Positions 6,914 to 13,361 of a stretch of DNA of 16,580 nt are shown here, piece by piece. The DNA is from Nitrospirota bacterium. GTDB taxonomy: Bacteria; Nitrospirota; Nitrospiria; Nitrospirales; Nitrospiraceae. The DNA is taken from positions 1-16,580 of the forward strand of contig JACPZN010000077.1 in NCBI GenBank assembly GCA_016195505.1. The letters are read 5' to 3'. The notes below the pieces were generated by a model that saw only the letters and a list, made by a program, of their open reading frames with translations, did not search any database and was not told where the DNA came from. The translations under genes and the position numbers were made by a program. How positions within the stretch are numbered: the first letter of the stretch is position 1; each line of letters begins with the position of its first letter.

Positions 6914-8641
6914 TTATCGCAGGTGGCGGATCTCTTCGTAGTGTGTGGACACCACTTGACTGAGCGCCTCCCGGAGTTCCTCCCCTTGATAGCGGCGATT
7001 GGCCACTTTTCGTAGACGCGCGGCCAGCCCGCCGTCGCCGAGTGTTCCGTCCGCCCATCTCACAAAATCCTCGCGCCGGTCGTGATACTCGAGGCTCTCC
7101 AGCGGGAGCGTCGGAATCAAGCAGGACAGCTCATACAAACTGGCTGCCTCTATTCCCAGGTGGCCTCTCTCGGTTCGGAAGGAGAACCGTTTCCCCTGCG
7201 GGAGAGGCACATCGAGATATTTATAGAGATGCCGGACATGGGGCACACGCCGGATCGCCGGGCGCATGCGGACGACTTCTCCCCCGCAAAGCAAGGCGCT
7301 CCCCATCGGGATCTGGTCAAGATTCGCGCCTTTCAAACTACAGACGGCACAGTGTGTCTGCAGACAGTCCACGATTTGGCGGTCCGTGAGGCGAGTCAAG
7401 AGCAGATGGTGGAGTGAAGTGAGCACCGGCTCGCTGAGACGATCCGGTCGATAGGAGACGAAGGCCCATCCGCCGGCCTCCAGCAAGGGGCGGAGCAACA
7501 TGGTGACCTCGCTCCCTTCAAACAAGAACTCCTGCGCTTCGTCCATCACGATCCAGTGAGGACGAAACTTGCGTTCGCGCACCGGGCGCAAGGCACGAAG
7601 GAGCTCAACAAGATAGCGGCTTCGCAAACTGATGGGATATTGACTCAGATCAAGGACGAGAGACACGCCTCCCTCGTCGAGGAGTGAGACCACGGCGGAC
7701 GGAGGGGGGAGGGTTGCCCGGTCCCCCGTGACTGACACGAACCGCGGCAGCACGCGCAATCCCCGAAAATCTCCTTCGGGATCGATGAGGAGGACTTGAT
7801 AGTCCTCATGGTGGAGTCCTTCCGCAATCAAGCCGACCATCCAGGACTTGCCGGTTGCGGAGTTGCCAAAGACCCCCAGATTAAGTCCGGCTAGCCGCGC
7901 AGCGGGAATGTGGATGGATGTGCCGGATTCATTCTGTCCGAGCAAGATCGGTCGCTCGCGTTTGAGCGGGATATCGAGGAATTTTCCGCCCAATGGGTAC
8001 TCTTTGAGGATTTCAAGGACGCCTTGAGGGCCGGGAGTTTTAGCGACGACATCCGATGTTTCGATCACGGCAGGGACGGCATCGGCTACCGCCACTGCCA
8101 CTTCGGCCAAAGTCAGCATCGAGAGGTCGTTTTCGGCATCGCCGAAGGCCGCGAGGTTTCTCGGAGACAGACCACACAAGGCGAGGAGCCGTTCGAGGCC
8201 GGACCCTTTCGTCGCGCCGGGTGGCAAGACCATGACCGCGCCTTTATTGTATTCGATCGAGGTGCTGCCTCCGTGCGAACTGAGGATGCGCCAGAGAGCC
8301 TGGTCATGAGGTGTCCAGGTGGCGGCGATGGCGAGCCCCCGCTCGAACGGAATGCCTGACTCTTCGATGGCCTTCAGTAAGCGCGCATCGAGTTGGCCGA
8401 AGGGGAGGTAGGTTTCTCCGCTGGCGGTGTGGGTGAGAACTGCGCCGTTTTCCCACACGATGCCGGCAAAAAGATCTCCCAGACTGCCAAAGGTCACGGT
8501 CTCGTAGCGACGCCCCGTCACGAGGAACAATACGTGACCGCAGGAGCGGCATTGTTCCAGGGCCGTTTCAACTTCGGGGGGCACATCCCCGTTGACGGCG
8601 AGCGTGCCATCGAAGTCGAAGGCCATGACACGGCGATACAT
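6914..8641 (-). CDS. Fusion of a HAD-type phosphatase and a HerA/DUF87-like P-loop ATPase
   Basis: The 575-residue product has an N-terminal HAD hydrolase of the Cof/sucrose-phosphatase type (about 1-215). It shows D-F-D-G-T-L (9-14, nucleophile Asp9 and acid Asp11), V-T-G-R-R (41-45), Lys145 and G-D-A-E-N-D (167-172), a complete catalytic set. The C-terminal half (about 225-575) is an ATPase with Walker A G-N-S-A-T-G-K-S (259-266), a D-P-E-G-D-F motif (287-292) and Walker B W-I-V-M-D-E-A-Q-E (363-371). The D-P-E-G-D-F and D-E-A-Q-E motifs are typical of HerA/FtsK/VirB4-like (DUF87) ATPases, which act as hexameric motors on DNA or protein. No membrane segment is seen. Substrates of either half are unknown. 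ATG 8641 follows GAGGG closely and is preferred to GTG 8647. The acyl ligase fusion follows after 50 bases, so the two are probably cotranscribed. Confidence 0.85.
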   Translation of the reverse strand: MYRRVMAFDFDGTLAVNGDVPPEVETALEQCRSCGHVLFLVTGRRYETVTFGSLGDLFAGIVWENGAVLTHTASGETYLPFGQLDARLLKAIEESGIPFERGLAIAATWTPHDQALWRILSSHGGSTSIEYNKGAVMVLPPGATKGSGLERLLALCGLSPRNLAAFGDAENDLSMLTLAEVAVAVADAVPAVIETSDVVAKTPGPQGVLEILKEYPLGGKFLDIPLKRERPILLGQNESGTSIHIPAARLAGLNLGVFGNSATGKSWMVGLIAEGLHHEDYQVLLIDPEGDFRGLRVLPRFVSVTGDRATLPPPSAVVSLLDEGGVSLVLDLSQYPISLRSRYLVELLRALRPVRERKFRPHWIVMDEAQEFLFEGSEVTMLLRPLLEAGGWAFVSYRPDRLSEPVLTSLHHLLLTRLTDRQIVDCLQTHCAVCSLKGANLDQIPMGSALLCGGEVVRMRPAIRRVPHVRHLYKYLDVPLPQGKRFSFRTERGHLGIEAASLYELSCLIPTLPLESLEYHDRREDFVRWADGTLGDGGLAARLRKVANRRYQGEELREALSQVVSTHYEEIRHLR

Positions 8642-8671
8642 GAGCACCCTCTTATTGACGATTGCCCCATC

Positions 8672-8704
8672 GGATCATTGCTGGAATGAGACAATGAATG
8701 ATCC
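8672..8704. repeat. Inverted repeat between the CBS and HAD-ATPase genes
   Basis: GGATCATT (8672-8679) and AATGATCC (8697-8704) are perfect complements around a 17-base spacer. A second, inner pairing of CATTG (8676-8680) with CAATG (8692-8696) is also possible. The repeat fills most of the 72-base gap, about 30 bases ahead of the HAD-ATPase start. No T tract follows on the minus strand. It could be an operator, an RNA processing hairpin or a weak attenuator. Confidence 0.45.
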
Positions 8705-8713
8705 AATTCTGGT

Positions 8714-9181
8714 TTAGATACCGACGAGAACTCGGTGCGCACTGATCGCCTTCATCGATCGCAGCACATCCTCATAGGAGAGATCTGGCGCTTTCTTTCC
8801 CTTCGCCTCTGCGGCCGCAAGGACGAAATCGTTCATGGCGATAATACCCTGTAACACGCCGTCTTCATCTACGACGGGGAGCCGTCGAACTTTTTCCCGT
8901 TTCATGATGTCCAGGGCTGTGTGGACATCGTCGGACAATTGGCACGTGTAAACCTTTCCGGACACCGTTTCCCACACGGTGATGTCCGACGCTGGTTTAT
9001 TCTTGGTGGCTGCGGCCATGCAGATGTCACGATCCGTGATCATGCCCAGCACCTGACCCTGGACATTCAGGACGGGGAGAGCTCCACAGTCGCTGTCCCA
9101 CATCATTTTGGCGGCGGCAGCCAGATTCGTGTCCGGGCCGCAACATTGTACATCGCTGGTCATGATATCTTGAACTTTCAT
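8714..9181 (-). CDS. Tandem CBS-domain protein
   Basis: The 155-residue protein consists of two CBS repeats (about 7-62 and 75-130) and little else. The first reads V-Q-D-I-M-T at the start and V-L-G-M-I-T-D-R-D-I-C at about 44-54. The second reads R-R-L-P-V-V-D-E-D-G-V-L-Q-G-I-I-A-M-N-D-F near 98-118. CBS pairs bind adenine nucleotides (AMP, ATP, SAM) and usually signal energy state to a partner protein. No enzyme domain is attached, so it is a stand-alone sensor or adaptor; its partner is not known. AAAGGAGG seven bases before the ATG makes the start secure. It sits 34 bases after the lipoprotein gene and 72 bases ahead of the HAD-ATPase gene. Confidence 0.9.
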   Translation of the reverse strand: MKVQDIMTSDVQCCGPDTNLAAAAKMMWDSDCGALPVLNVQGQVLGMITDRDICMAAATKNKPASDITVWETVSGKVYTCQLSDDVHTALDIMKREKVRRLPVVDEDGVLQGIIAMNDFVLAAAEAKGKKAPDLSYEDVLRSMKAISAHRVLVGI

Positions 9182-9215
9182 GGGGGGCCTCCTTTAAGAG
9201 AAGCGGCTGGTTTTG

Positions 9216-9839
9216 TTAGGGACTCTTCAGCCGTAACCGTTTGTTCTCAACCGTCGTATCCTGGATCAACTTGCCGAAACTGTCGGTCAAGACGTCATTC
9301 ACAAGCGCTTGGGCATCCTCCGGTTCGAACCAAAAGACGTCGTCGGCTCCGCTCCCATTCAAGGTCATGCGGATCGTGCTCCTGTCCGCGACATTCTGTG
9401 CTTGTAACGCGAGCTTCGTTTTCGTCGTGACCTCGGTGAAGCCGACACGACTCTTGGCGTGGACGGAAAAGTCGAGGATTTTTCCCGTGAGGACGACATC
9501 AGGGTTGTCGCTCGCCCCTCCCTTGGTTACCTGCCAGCCCTTTGTGGTCAGATAGTCGGCCAAGGCCTGGGCGACCGCGTCGGCGGGGATGCCTCCCGGG
9601 ACATCGAAATAGCTGACACCGCCCCAGAGGTGTGTTCGGACTCCAAGGCCTGTCTGGTGGGTCCGTCCGTCCTCAAATGAGCCAAGGGCCACGCGAATAG
9701 CCGCGGCCGGTTTCGCCATCTTCTCGGCAGCGGCTGGAACCGGATGGAGTTGAAGCGGAATCACCTCGCCGGTGCCCGCGCACCCAAGCAGCGTGACTAG
9801 CCCGATCCAGCCAAAGAAGCGCGCAAATGTTTGCTTCAC
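9216..9839 (-). CDS. Outer-membrane-type lipoprotein, YajG-like
   Basis: The 207-residue product has a signal peptide with a hydrophobic core (I-G-L-V-T-L-L-G) and a lipobox L-L-G-C ending at Cys20, so it is exported, lipidated and anchored in a membrane. The body reads like the YajG family (lipoprotein_16): V-A-L-G-S-F-E-D-G-R near 50-59, then A-V-A-Q-A-L-A-D-Y-L-T-T-K-G-W and P-D-V-V-L-T-G-K-I-L-D-F-S-V. The C-terminal third repeats an alpha-beta pattern ending in a charged helix. The function of YajG-like lipoproteins is unknown. AGGGGGGATC before the ATG serves as ribosome binding site. It is 68 bases downstream of the Pal-like gene and probably in the same transcript. Family assignment is by pattern only. 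Confidence 0.7.
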   Translation of the reverse strand: MKQTFARFFGWIGLVTLLGCAGTGEVIPLQLHPVPAAAEKMAKPAAAIRVALGSFEDGRTHQTGLGVRTHLWGGVSYFDVPGGIPADAVAQALADYLTTKGWQVTKGGASDNPDVVLTGKILDFSVHAKSRVGFTEVTTKTKLALQAQNVADRSTIRMTLNGSGADDVFWFEPEDAQALVNDVLTDSFGKLIQDTTVENKRLRLKSP

Positions 9840-9907
9840 ATGATCCCCCCTGGATTCAAACGTTCAGAACGCATTTTTTGTCCCTTGGACGTCCCTCACC
9901 GATCTTC

Positions 9908-10549
9908 TCACGGGCGTCTGAAGTGAGCCCGTCGATTCGCCTGCCAGCAAGATTCGCTATGTTCCGCGCAAAAGGGGCGTTCTTTCCCATAACTTGTGAT
10001 CTGTATCTGTGACGCTGGAACGCCGAGATCCTGTAGGTACTGTTTGGTTGCCTGCGCACGACGTTCTCCCAGGACGAGGTTGTAGGCACTGGTTCCTCGC
10101 TCGTCGCAGTGGCCCTCGATCAAAATCGCGTGACCCGCCTGTGCCTTGAGCGAGGCTGCATTTGCTTCGAGAAGGGAACGGGCATCGCTCCGGATAGCAA
10201 ACTGATCGAACTCGAAAAAGACATCGGAGATCTCTGCGGATGGTGTCGCCGCCGCAGCTGGTGCCGGAGCCGATTGCGGCACTGTGACAGGCTGCTCCGC
10301 CACGCGCACTTCTTCTAAAGCCGGCGGTTTCATCGGTGTAGGGGTCTCGATCTTGGGTTCCACTCGTTGAGTCGGCGGCGGGCTCACCTTCGCTGGTTCG
10401 ACGACGGGTGCAGCTGAGGGGCCAGGCAGGAACGCCTGGTCTTCGACTGCTGTCGTGATTTTGCGACCGGTGCATCCGAAGACCGCGGTGAGGATAATCA
10501 ACCAGAGGCCGAGGGCTCTTCTATAGGGCTGCTGCAGCGGTGCTGCCAT
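9908..10549 (-). CDS. OmpA/Pal-type peptidoglycan-associated lipoprotein
   Basis: The 213-residue product has an N-terminal hydrophobic segment and a lipobox V-F-G-C ending at Cys26. A proline- and alanine-rich linker (about 40-105) follows, and then an OmpA C-terminal domain (about 109-213). That domain shows F-F-E-F-D near 111-115, E-G-H-C-D-E-R-G near 145-152 and N-L-V-L-G-E-R-R-A near 157-165. It binds diaminopimelate in peptidoglycan through the conserved Asp and Arg, linking outer membrane to cell wall. It resembles Pal but has a much longer linker, and the tolB/ybgF genes normally beside pal are absent here, so it is probably a paralogue. ATG 10549 with AAGGAG ahead is preferred to an upstream start that would overlap the preceding gene. 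The preceding gene ends 14 bases upstream. Confidence 0.88.
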   Translation of the reverse strand: MAAPLQQPYRRALGLWLIILTAVFGCTGRKITTAVEDQAFLPGPSAAPVVEPAKVSPPPTQRVEPKIETPTPMKPPALEEVRVAEQPVTVPQSAPAPAAAATPSAEISDVFFEFDQFAIRSDARSLLEANAASLKAQAGHAILIEGHCDERGTSAYNLVLGERRAQATKQYLQDLGVPASQIQITSYGKERPFCAEHSESCWQANRRAHFRRP

Positions 10550-10563
10550 TGTCGCTCCTTCAC

Positions 10564-10902
10564 TCACCGGGCATGAACAGCCCTGGCGATCAAGCCGTCG
10601 GATGTTTTCAGGTACGTGAGGTTGGCTGATTCCCCTGCCTTGATGTCGGCCAATTGGGTAGTCCGTAAGCCTCGAGTGATCTTTGTGTCAATTGGAACAC
10701 GAGCTCCCACAATCAGCTCTTCCTTGTTTGGCAGTATGACTTTTACGACGATCGTCTGAGGATCAGCGGCAGTATTTGTGGCCACTACTGTCCCCTGTAC
10801 CGTTCGTTGGATGGTCTCTGCTGCGACGGTTGTGAGCGGGGTCGTCAAGGCCACAAGTCCAATGACTGAAGCAAGATACAGCGAACACAGCGTTGTTCTC
10901 AT
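10564..10902 (-). CDS. Small secreted protein of unknown function
   Basis: The 112-residue product has an N-terminal signal peptide: R3, then a hydrophobic core (S-V-I-G-L-V-A-L) and a likely cleavage after T-V-A-A near residue 28. The mature part of about 84 residues reads as a small beta barrel, with T-V-Q-G-T-V-V-A-T, I-V-V-K-V-I-L-P-N-K and L-I-V-G-A-R-V-P. This resembles an OB-like periplasmic domain, but I cannot name the family. ATG 10902 was chosen because GGAAGGA lies ahead and the signal peptide starts there. The frame is open up to 10989, but that extension would bury the signal. It is the first gene of the minus-strand cluster, and the Pal-like gene follows after 14 bases. Confidence 0.75.
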   Translation of the reverse strand: MRTTLCSLYLASVIGLVALTTPLTTVAAETIQRTVQGTVVATNTAADPQTIVVKVILPNKEELIVGARVPIDTKITRGLRTTQLADIKAGESANLTYLKTSDGLIARAVHAR

Positions 10903-11393
10903 AGCAGAAGTCCTTCCTACTGTATGAGGACCCGAACCAATGTGTTTCGGTGACTGGTACTGTGATCCCACTGGCAAGAACGGGGCCATGCCACCTCAGC
11001 GTCGACCCTCCGTCCACTTGTAGACAATTCCTTGGCTTGGAATTTCCTAACGAGGAGCTCGCTACGGCAGTTTGAGGAGATACGCTACAGACGCATTTAC
11101 CTTACTGTGGTGAAAGGTCGCAAATCTTCACGGAGGTGGAGTGTGTCGGAGGCATCGCTTCTGATTGCGCTTGACACTCTACGTCATCCGATCTTGTGAA
11201 GATTGTTCTCGAAATGGAGACGTTGCAAACAGGAATACGCGATGGGAACTGCGGCGGCATTGCGATTGCTCATTAAAGGCTTTGTAAGGGGTTGACTGCT
11301 GTGTCACCGGGCAGGGGTCGGCGAGCGCACGAGTCGTTTCAATTCCGCAGGTCTGACCGTCGGAGCTGGCCCACGGGATAAGAGGAGGAAGCT
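10903..11393. other. Divergent intergenic region with an inverted repeat
   Basis: This 491-base stretch separates the minus-strand envelope cluster from the plus-strand genes and should carry promoters in both directions. No gene is supported. A 9-base inverted repeat, AATCTTCAC (11123-11131) and GTGAAGATT (11196-11204), has 64 bases between its arms. The second arm overlaps a short palindrome ATCTT-GTG-AAGAT (11191-11203). A TTGACA at 11171 lies between the arms but lacks a credible -10 box. The arrangement could be a pair of regulator sites around a promoter; this is inference. Confidence 0.45.
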
Positions 11394-11615
11394 ATGACGT
11401 TCCCTGACGCATTGCGGTTGTTGGAATTATTTCATGCGCGGGATTATGCCCAAGCCAGACCGCATCTGTACTTCAAATCTTTGAAGTCGGATACCTGGGT
11501 CCGACCGAAAGGGATGCGAGTATTTCCGGCGAATCTCGAAATCGGGATTTTGGATATGGAACAGGAACAAGGGGAAACGATTGCGTGCCGGGATGTGGGC
11601 TTTGGACTCTGGTAG
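11394..11615 (+). CDS. Small hypothetical protein, 73 residues
   Basis: AAGAGGAGGAAGCT directly before the ATG gives a strong ribosome binding site, which is the main evidence for a real gene. The product is soluble and shows an N-terminal helix (F-P-D-A-L-R-L-L-E-L-F), then R-P-H-L-Y-F-K-S-L-K and a strand-rich C-terminal half ending in G-F-G-L-W. No signal peptide, membrane segment or metal site is seen. I do not recognise the family. The next gene is 262 bases downstream, so it may be transcribed alone. Confidence 0.65.
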   Translation: MTFPDALRLLELFHARDYAQARPHLYFKSLKSDTWVRPKGMRVFPANLEIGILDMEQEQGETIACRDVGFGLW

Positions 11616-11877
11616 GGTGCACACTGTCTTCCATCGGTCGGGGACCCTCATCGTCGTCTGCGTAAAACCTCATGCTTGCGGCCTGTGACAGGAACCTGGG
11701 CACCTGCCCCATCAGATTTGCGCAACCCTGGTTGAACCAGGGGCAGGATCAAGCGAAGTTTCGGCATTCTGCCTATCTATGTGTCGGTGTTCCCTGTCGT
11801 CCTCGGCTATCAGAGCGGAGAGACGAAGCCGGTTCAGCGCCGCGCGCCGGAGATTCTCGTCTGGCGGTAGAGAGATA
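11616..11877. other. Intergenic region with nested inverted repeats
   Basis: No gene is supported in this 262-base stretch; short frames on both strands lack ribosome binding sites. It holds a nested hairpin at 11703-11747, described separately. A promoter for the dehydrogenase gene may lie downstream of it, but none was clear by eye. Confidence 0.4.
11703..11747. repeat. Nested inverted repeats (hairpin within hairpin)
   Basis: An outer pair CCTGCCCC (11703-11710) and GGGGCAGG (11740-11747) encloses an inner near-palindrome, CCCTGGTT-G-AACCAGGG at 11726-11742. The outer and inner right arms share bases 11740-11742, so the two structures compete. Such mutually exclusive pairing is typical of attenuator-like leaders and of some terminators, but no T tract follows. 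It lies about 90 bases after the small hypothetical gene and 130 before the dehydrogenase gene. Confidence 0.45.
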
Positions 11878-12795
11878 ATGTCATCCATGAAACCCTTGCG
11901 TCTCGCCATCGTCGGATTTGGCAGGGTGGGGCAGGTCTGTGCGGAGCTCATCTCTTTGAGCCATGATCTCGGTTTGGCGGCCATTGTGCGTCGAGCGGCA
12001 AGTGCAGGGGGGAAACTTCCGGAGACGCTCCGATCCATTCCGGTGACAATCCACATCGGTCAGGCGAGGGATGTCGATGCAGCGCTCATCTGTGTGCCAA
12101 CCAATGTCGTCAGGGAGGCCGCGTCACAGATTCTTCAGCATGGAATTCCGATCGTGGACTGCGCCACGCTGCACGGAGAGGCGCTCCACACCCATAAGGA
12201 CACGATCCGCAAGATGGCCCTTCATCATGGGGTGCCGGCCATCGTCGGAGCGGGCTGGGACCCGGGAGCGCTGTCGGTGTTCCGCTCGTGGTTTGCCCTG
12301 CTGACGCCGGGGGGATCAACGGAGACGCAGCACCACGCAGGTACCAGTCTCCGCCACACCACCATGGCTCGAAGCGTGAGGGGGGTGGAAGATGCCCTTT
12401 GCGCCGAAGTGCGAGCGAACGATGGGAGAGTACAGCGTTACGTCTATGTCGAATTGGAGAAGGGGGCGGATGTAGACAAGATCACTCAAGCCATCCGCGC
12501 CGATCCGCTCTTTCTCGGAGAAGACACGCAGGTCTTTCCCGTTGAAAACCTCGCCGAATTGGAACAAGAAGGGCGGGGAGTGGTCCTTGACCGACGGGGC
12601 TCTCCAGGACGATTTGGACACCAGCATCTGCTGCTGGAGGCGCGTTTTGATGAAACCGTTCTGACGGCCCGGATCATGCTCGCTGCCGCTCGCGCCCTTC
12701 TGCAACTTGAACCAGGAGCCTACGCTCTTACCGAGATCCCGCTCAGTGCAATGTGGGGAGAAAGAGCAGAGAATGCGCATCGGGACTGGCTCTAA
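11878..12795 (+). CDS. meso-Diaminopimelate dehydrogenase-like NAD(P)-dependent oxidoreductase
   Basis: The 305-residue product has the length and layout of meso-diaminopimelate dehydrogenase (Ddh), which reductively aminates tetrahydrodipicolinate to meso-diaminopimelate with NADPH and ammonia. It has an N-terminal Rossmann fold with G-F-G-R-V-G (13-18) and the block I-V-G-A-G-W-D-P-G-A-L-S (122-133), equivalent to S-T-G-W-D-P-G-M-F-S of Corynebacterium Ddh. A-G-T-S-L-R-H near 154-160 and S-V-R-G-V-E-D at 166-172 fit the substrate-side region, and R-Y-V-Y-V-E-L a later strand. Asp94 (V-D-C) and Asp128 fit active-site aspartates. Overall similarity seems modest, so a related dehydrogenase is possible. 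ATG 11878 is used; ATG 11887 is an alternative, and neither has a strong ribosome binding site. The PH-domain gene follows after about 75 bases on the same strand. Confidence 0.72.
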   Translation: MSSMKPLRLAIVGFGRVGQVCAELISLSHDLGLAAIVRRAASAGGKLPETLRSIPVTIHIGQARDVDAALICVPTNVVREAASQILQHGIPIVDCATLHGEALHTHKDTIRKMALHHGVPAIVGAGWDPGALSVFRSWFALLTPGGSTETQHHAGTSLRHTTMARSVRGVEDALCAEVRANDGRVQRYVYVELEKGADVDKITQAIRADPLFLGEDTQVFPVENLAELEQEGRGVVLDRRGSPGRFGHQHLLLEARFDETVLTARIMLAAARALLQLEPGAYALTEIPLSAMWGERAENAHRDWL

Positions 12796-12869
12796 GAACA
12801 TGAGCGTCACAGACCTACAGCGATTGTGAGGTGCTCCTCACGATCTGCGATCGTATGGGGGATGCCACG

Positions 12870-13361
12870 ATGATGACGCTACGGGCCGTCAGTAAGCCAG
12901 AGGAGCAGGAGGTGGTCTGGGAAGCTTTTCCCTCTTGGGCACATTTTAGTTGGCTCTATCTCTTGAGTGCGATCTCCGGGCTACGTGGCGCACTGTTCTT
13001 CAGGTTTGGAGTGGGCGGTTGGGAGATGTGGATGGGTGGGGCCGGCATGCTGATCGTTTGTGCGGCGATCTTACGTCGTTGGGCGCACTATGAGTTCACG
13101 AGAGATCAGATCATGGTGCGAAACAGCTATACGGGACGCGAGATTCATTCCATTCCGTTGAGCAACGTGGGAGATGTGGAAGTCCAGCAGGGTCGTGTCG
13201 CAGATTTCTTTGGGATCGGCACGGTGCTCGTTCACGCTCGAAGCGGCGACCGTTTGCTGTCGCTGCGAGGCGTGAGTGATCCAGAAGCGGTCAAGATGCG
13301 TATCGAAGCACTGGCCTGGAAGCACAATAGGGCGGTGAACCACCCTCTAACGGATTCATGA
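12870..13361 (+). CDS. Membrane protein with bacterial PH domain (DUF304/bPH2 type)
   Basis: The 163-residue product has two membrane segments (about 25-45 and 52-68) followed by a soluble C-terminal domain (about 74-150). That domain has the bPH2 pattern Y-E-F-T-R-D-Q-I-M-V-R-N, then I-P-L-S-N-V-G-D-V-E-V, D-F-F-G-I-G-T-V-L-V-H and L-R-G-V-S-D-P-E-A near its end. Proteins of this type (YdbS/YdbT-like) sit in the inner membrane with the PH-like domain in the cytoplasm; their ligands are mostly unknown. ATG 12870 is chosen because GGGGGAT lies just ahead. GTG 12831 and ATG 12855 are in-frame alternatives. Its TGA overlaps the ATG of the CapA-like gene (ATGA), so the two are translationally coupled and probably work together. 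Confidence 0.8.
   Translation: MMTLRAVSKPEEQEVVWEAFPSWAHFSWLYLLSAISGLRGALFFRFGVGGWEMWMGGAGMLIVCAAILRRWAHYEFTRDQIMVRNSYTGREIHSIPLSNVGDVEVQQGRVADFFGIGTVLVHARSGDRLLSLRGVSDPEAVKMRIEALAWKHNRAVNHPLTDS

Noticed and set aside
8921..9430. Plus-strand open frame opposite the CBS and lipoprotein genes
   Set aside because: It spans two well-supported genes on the other strand and has no start signal.
11171..11199. TTGACA as a sigma-70 promoter
   Set aside because: At 17 or 18 bases spacing the -10 position reads TTGTGA or TGTGAA, which is too far from TATAAT to call.
11712..12056. Minus-strand frame of 114 codons across the start of the dehydrogenase gene
   Set aside because: Opposite to the conserved Rossmann motif and without a ribosome binding site.
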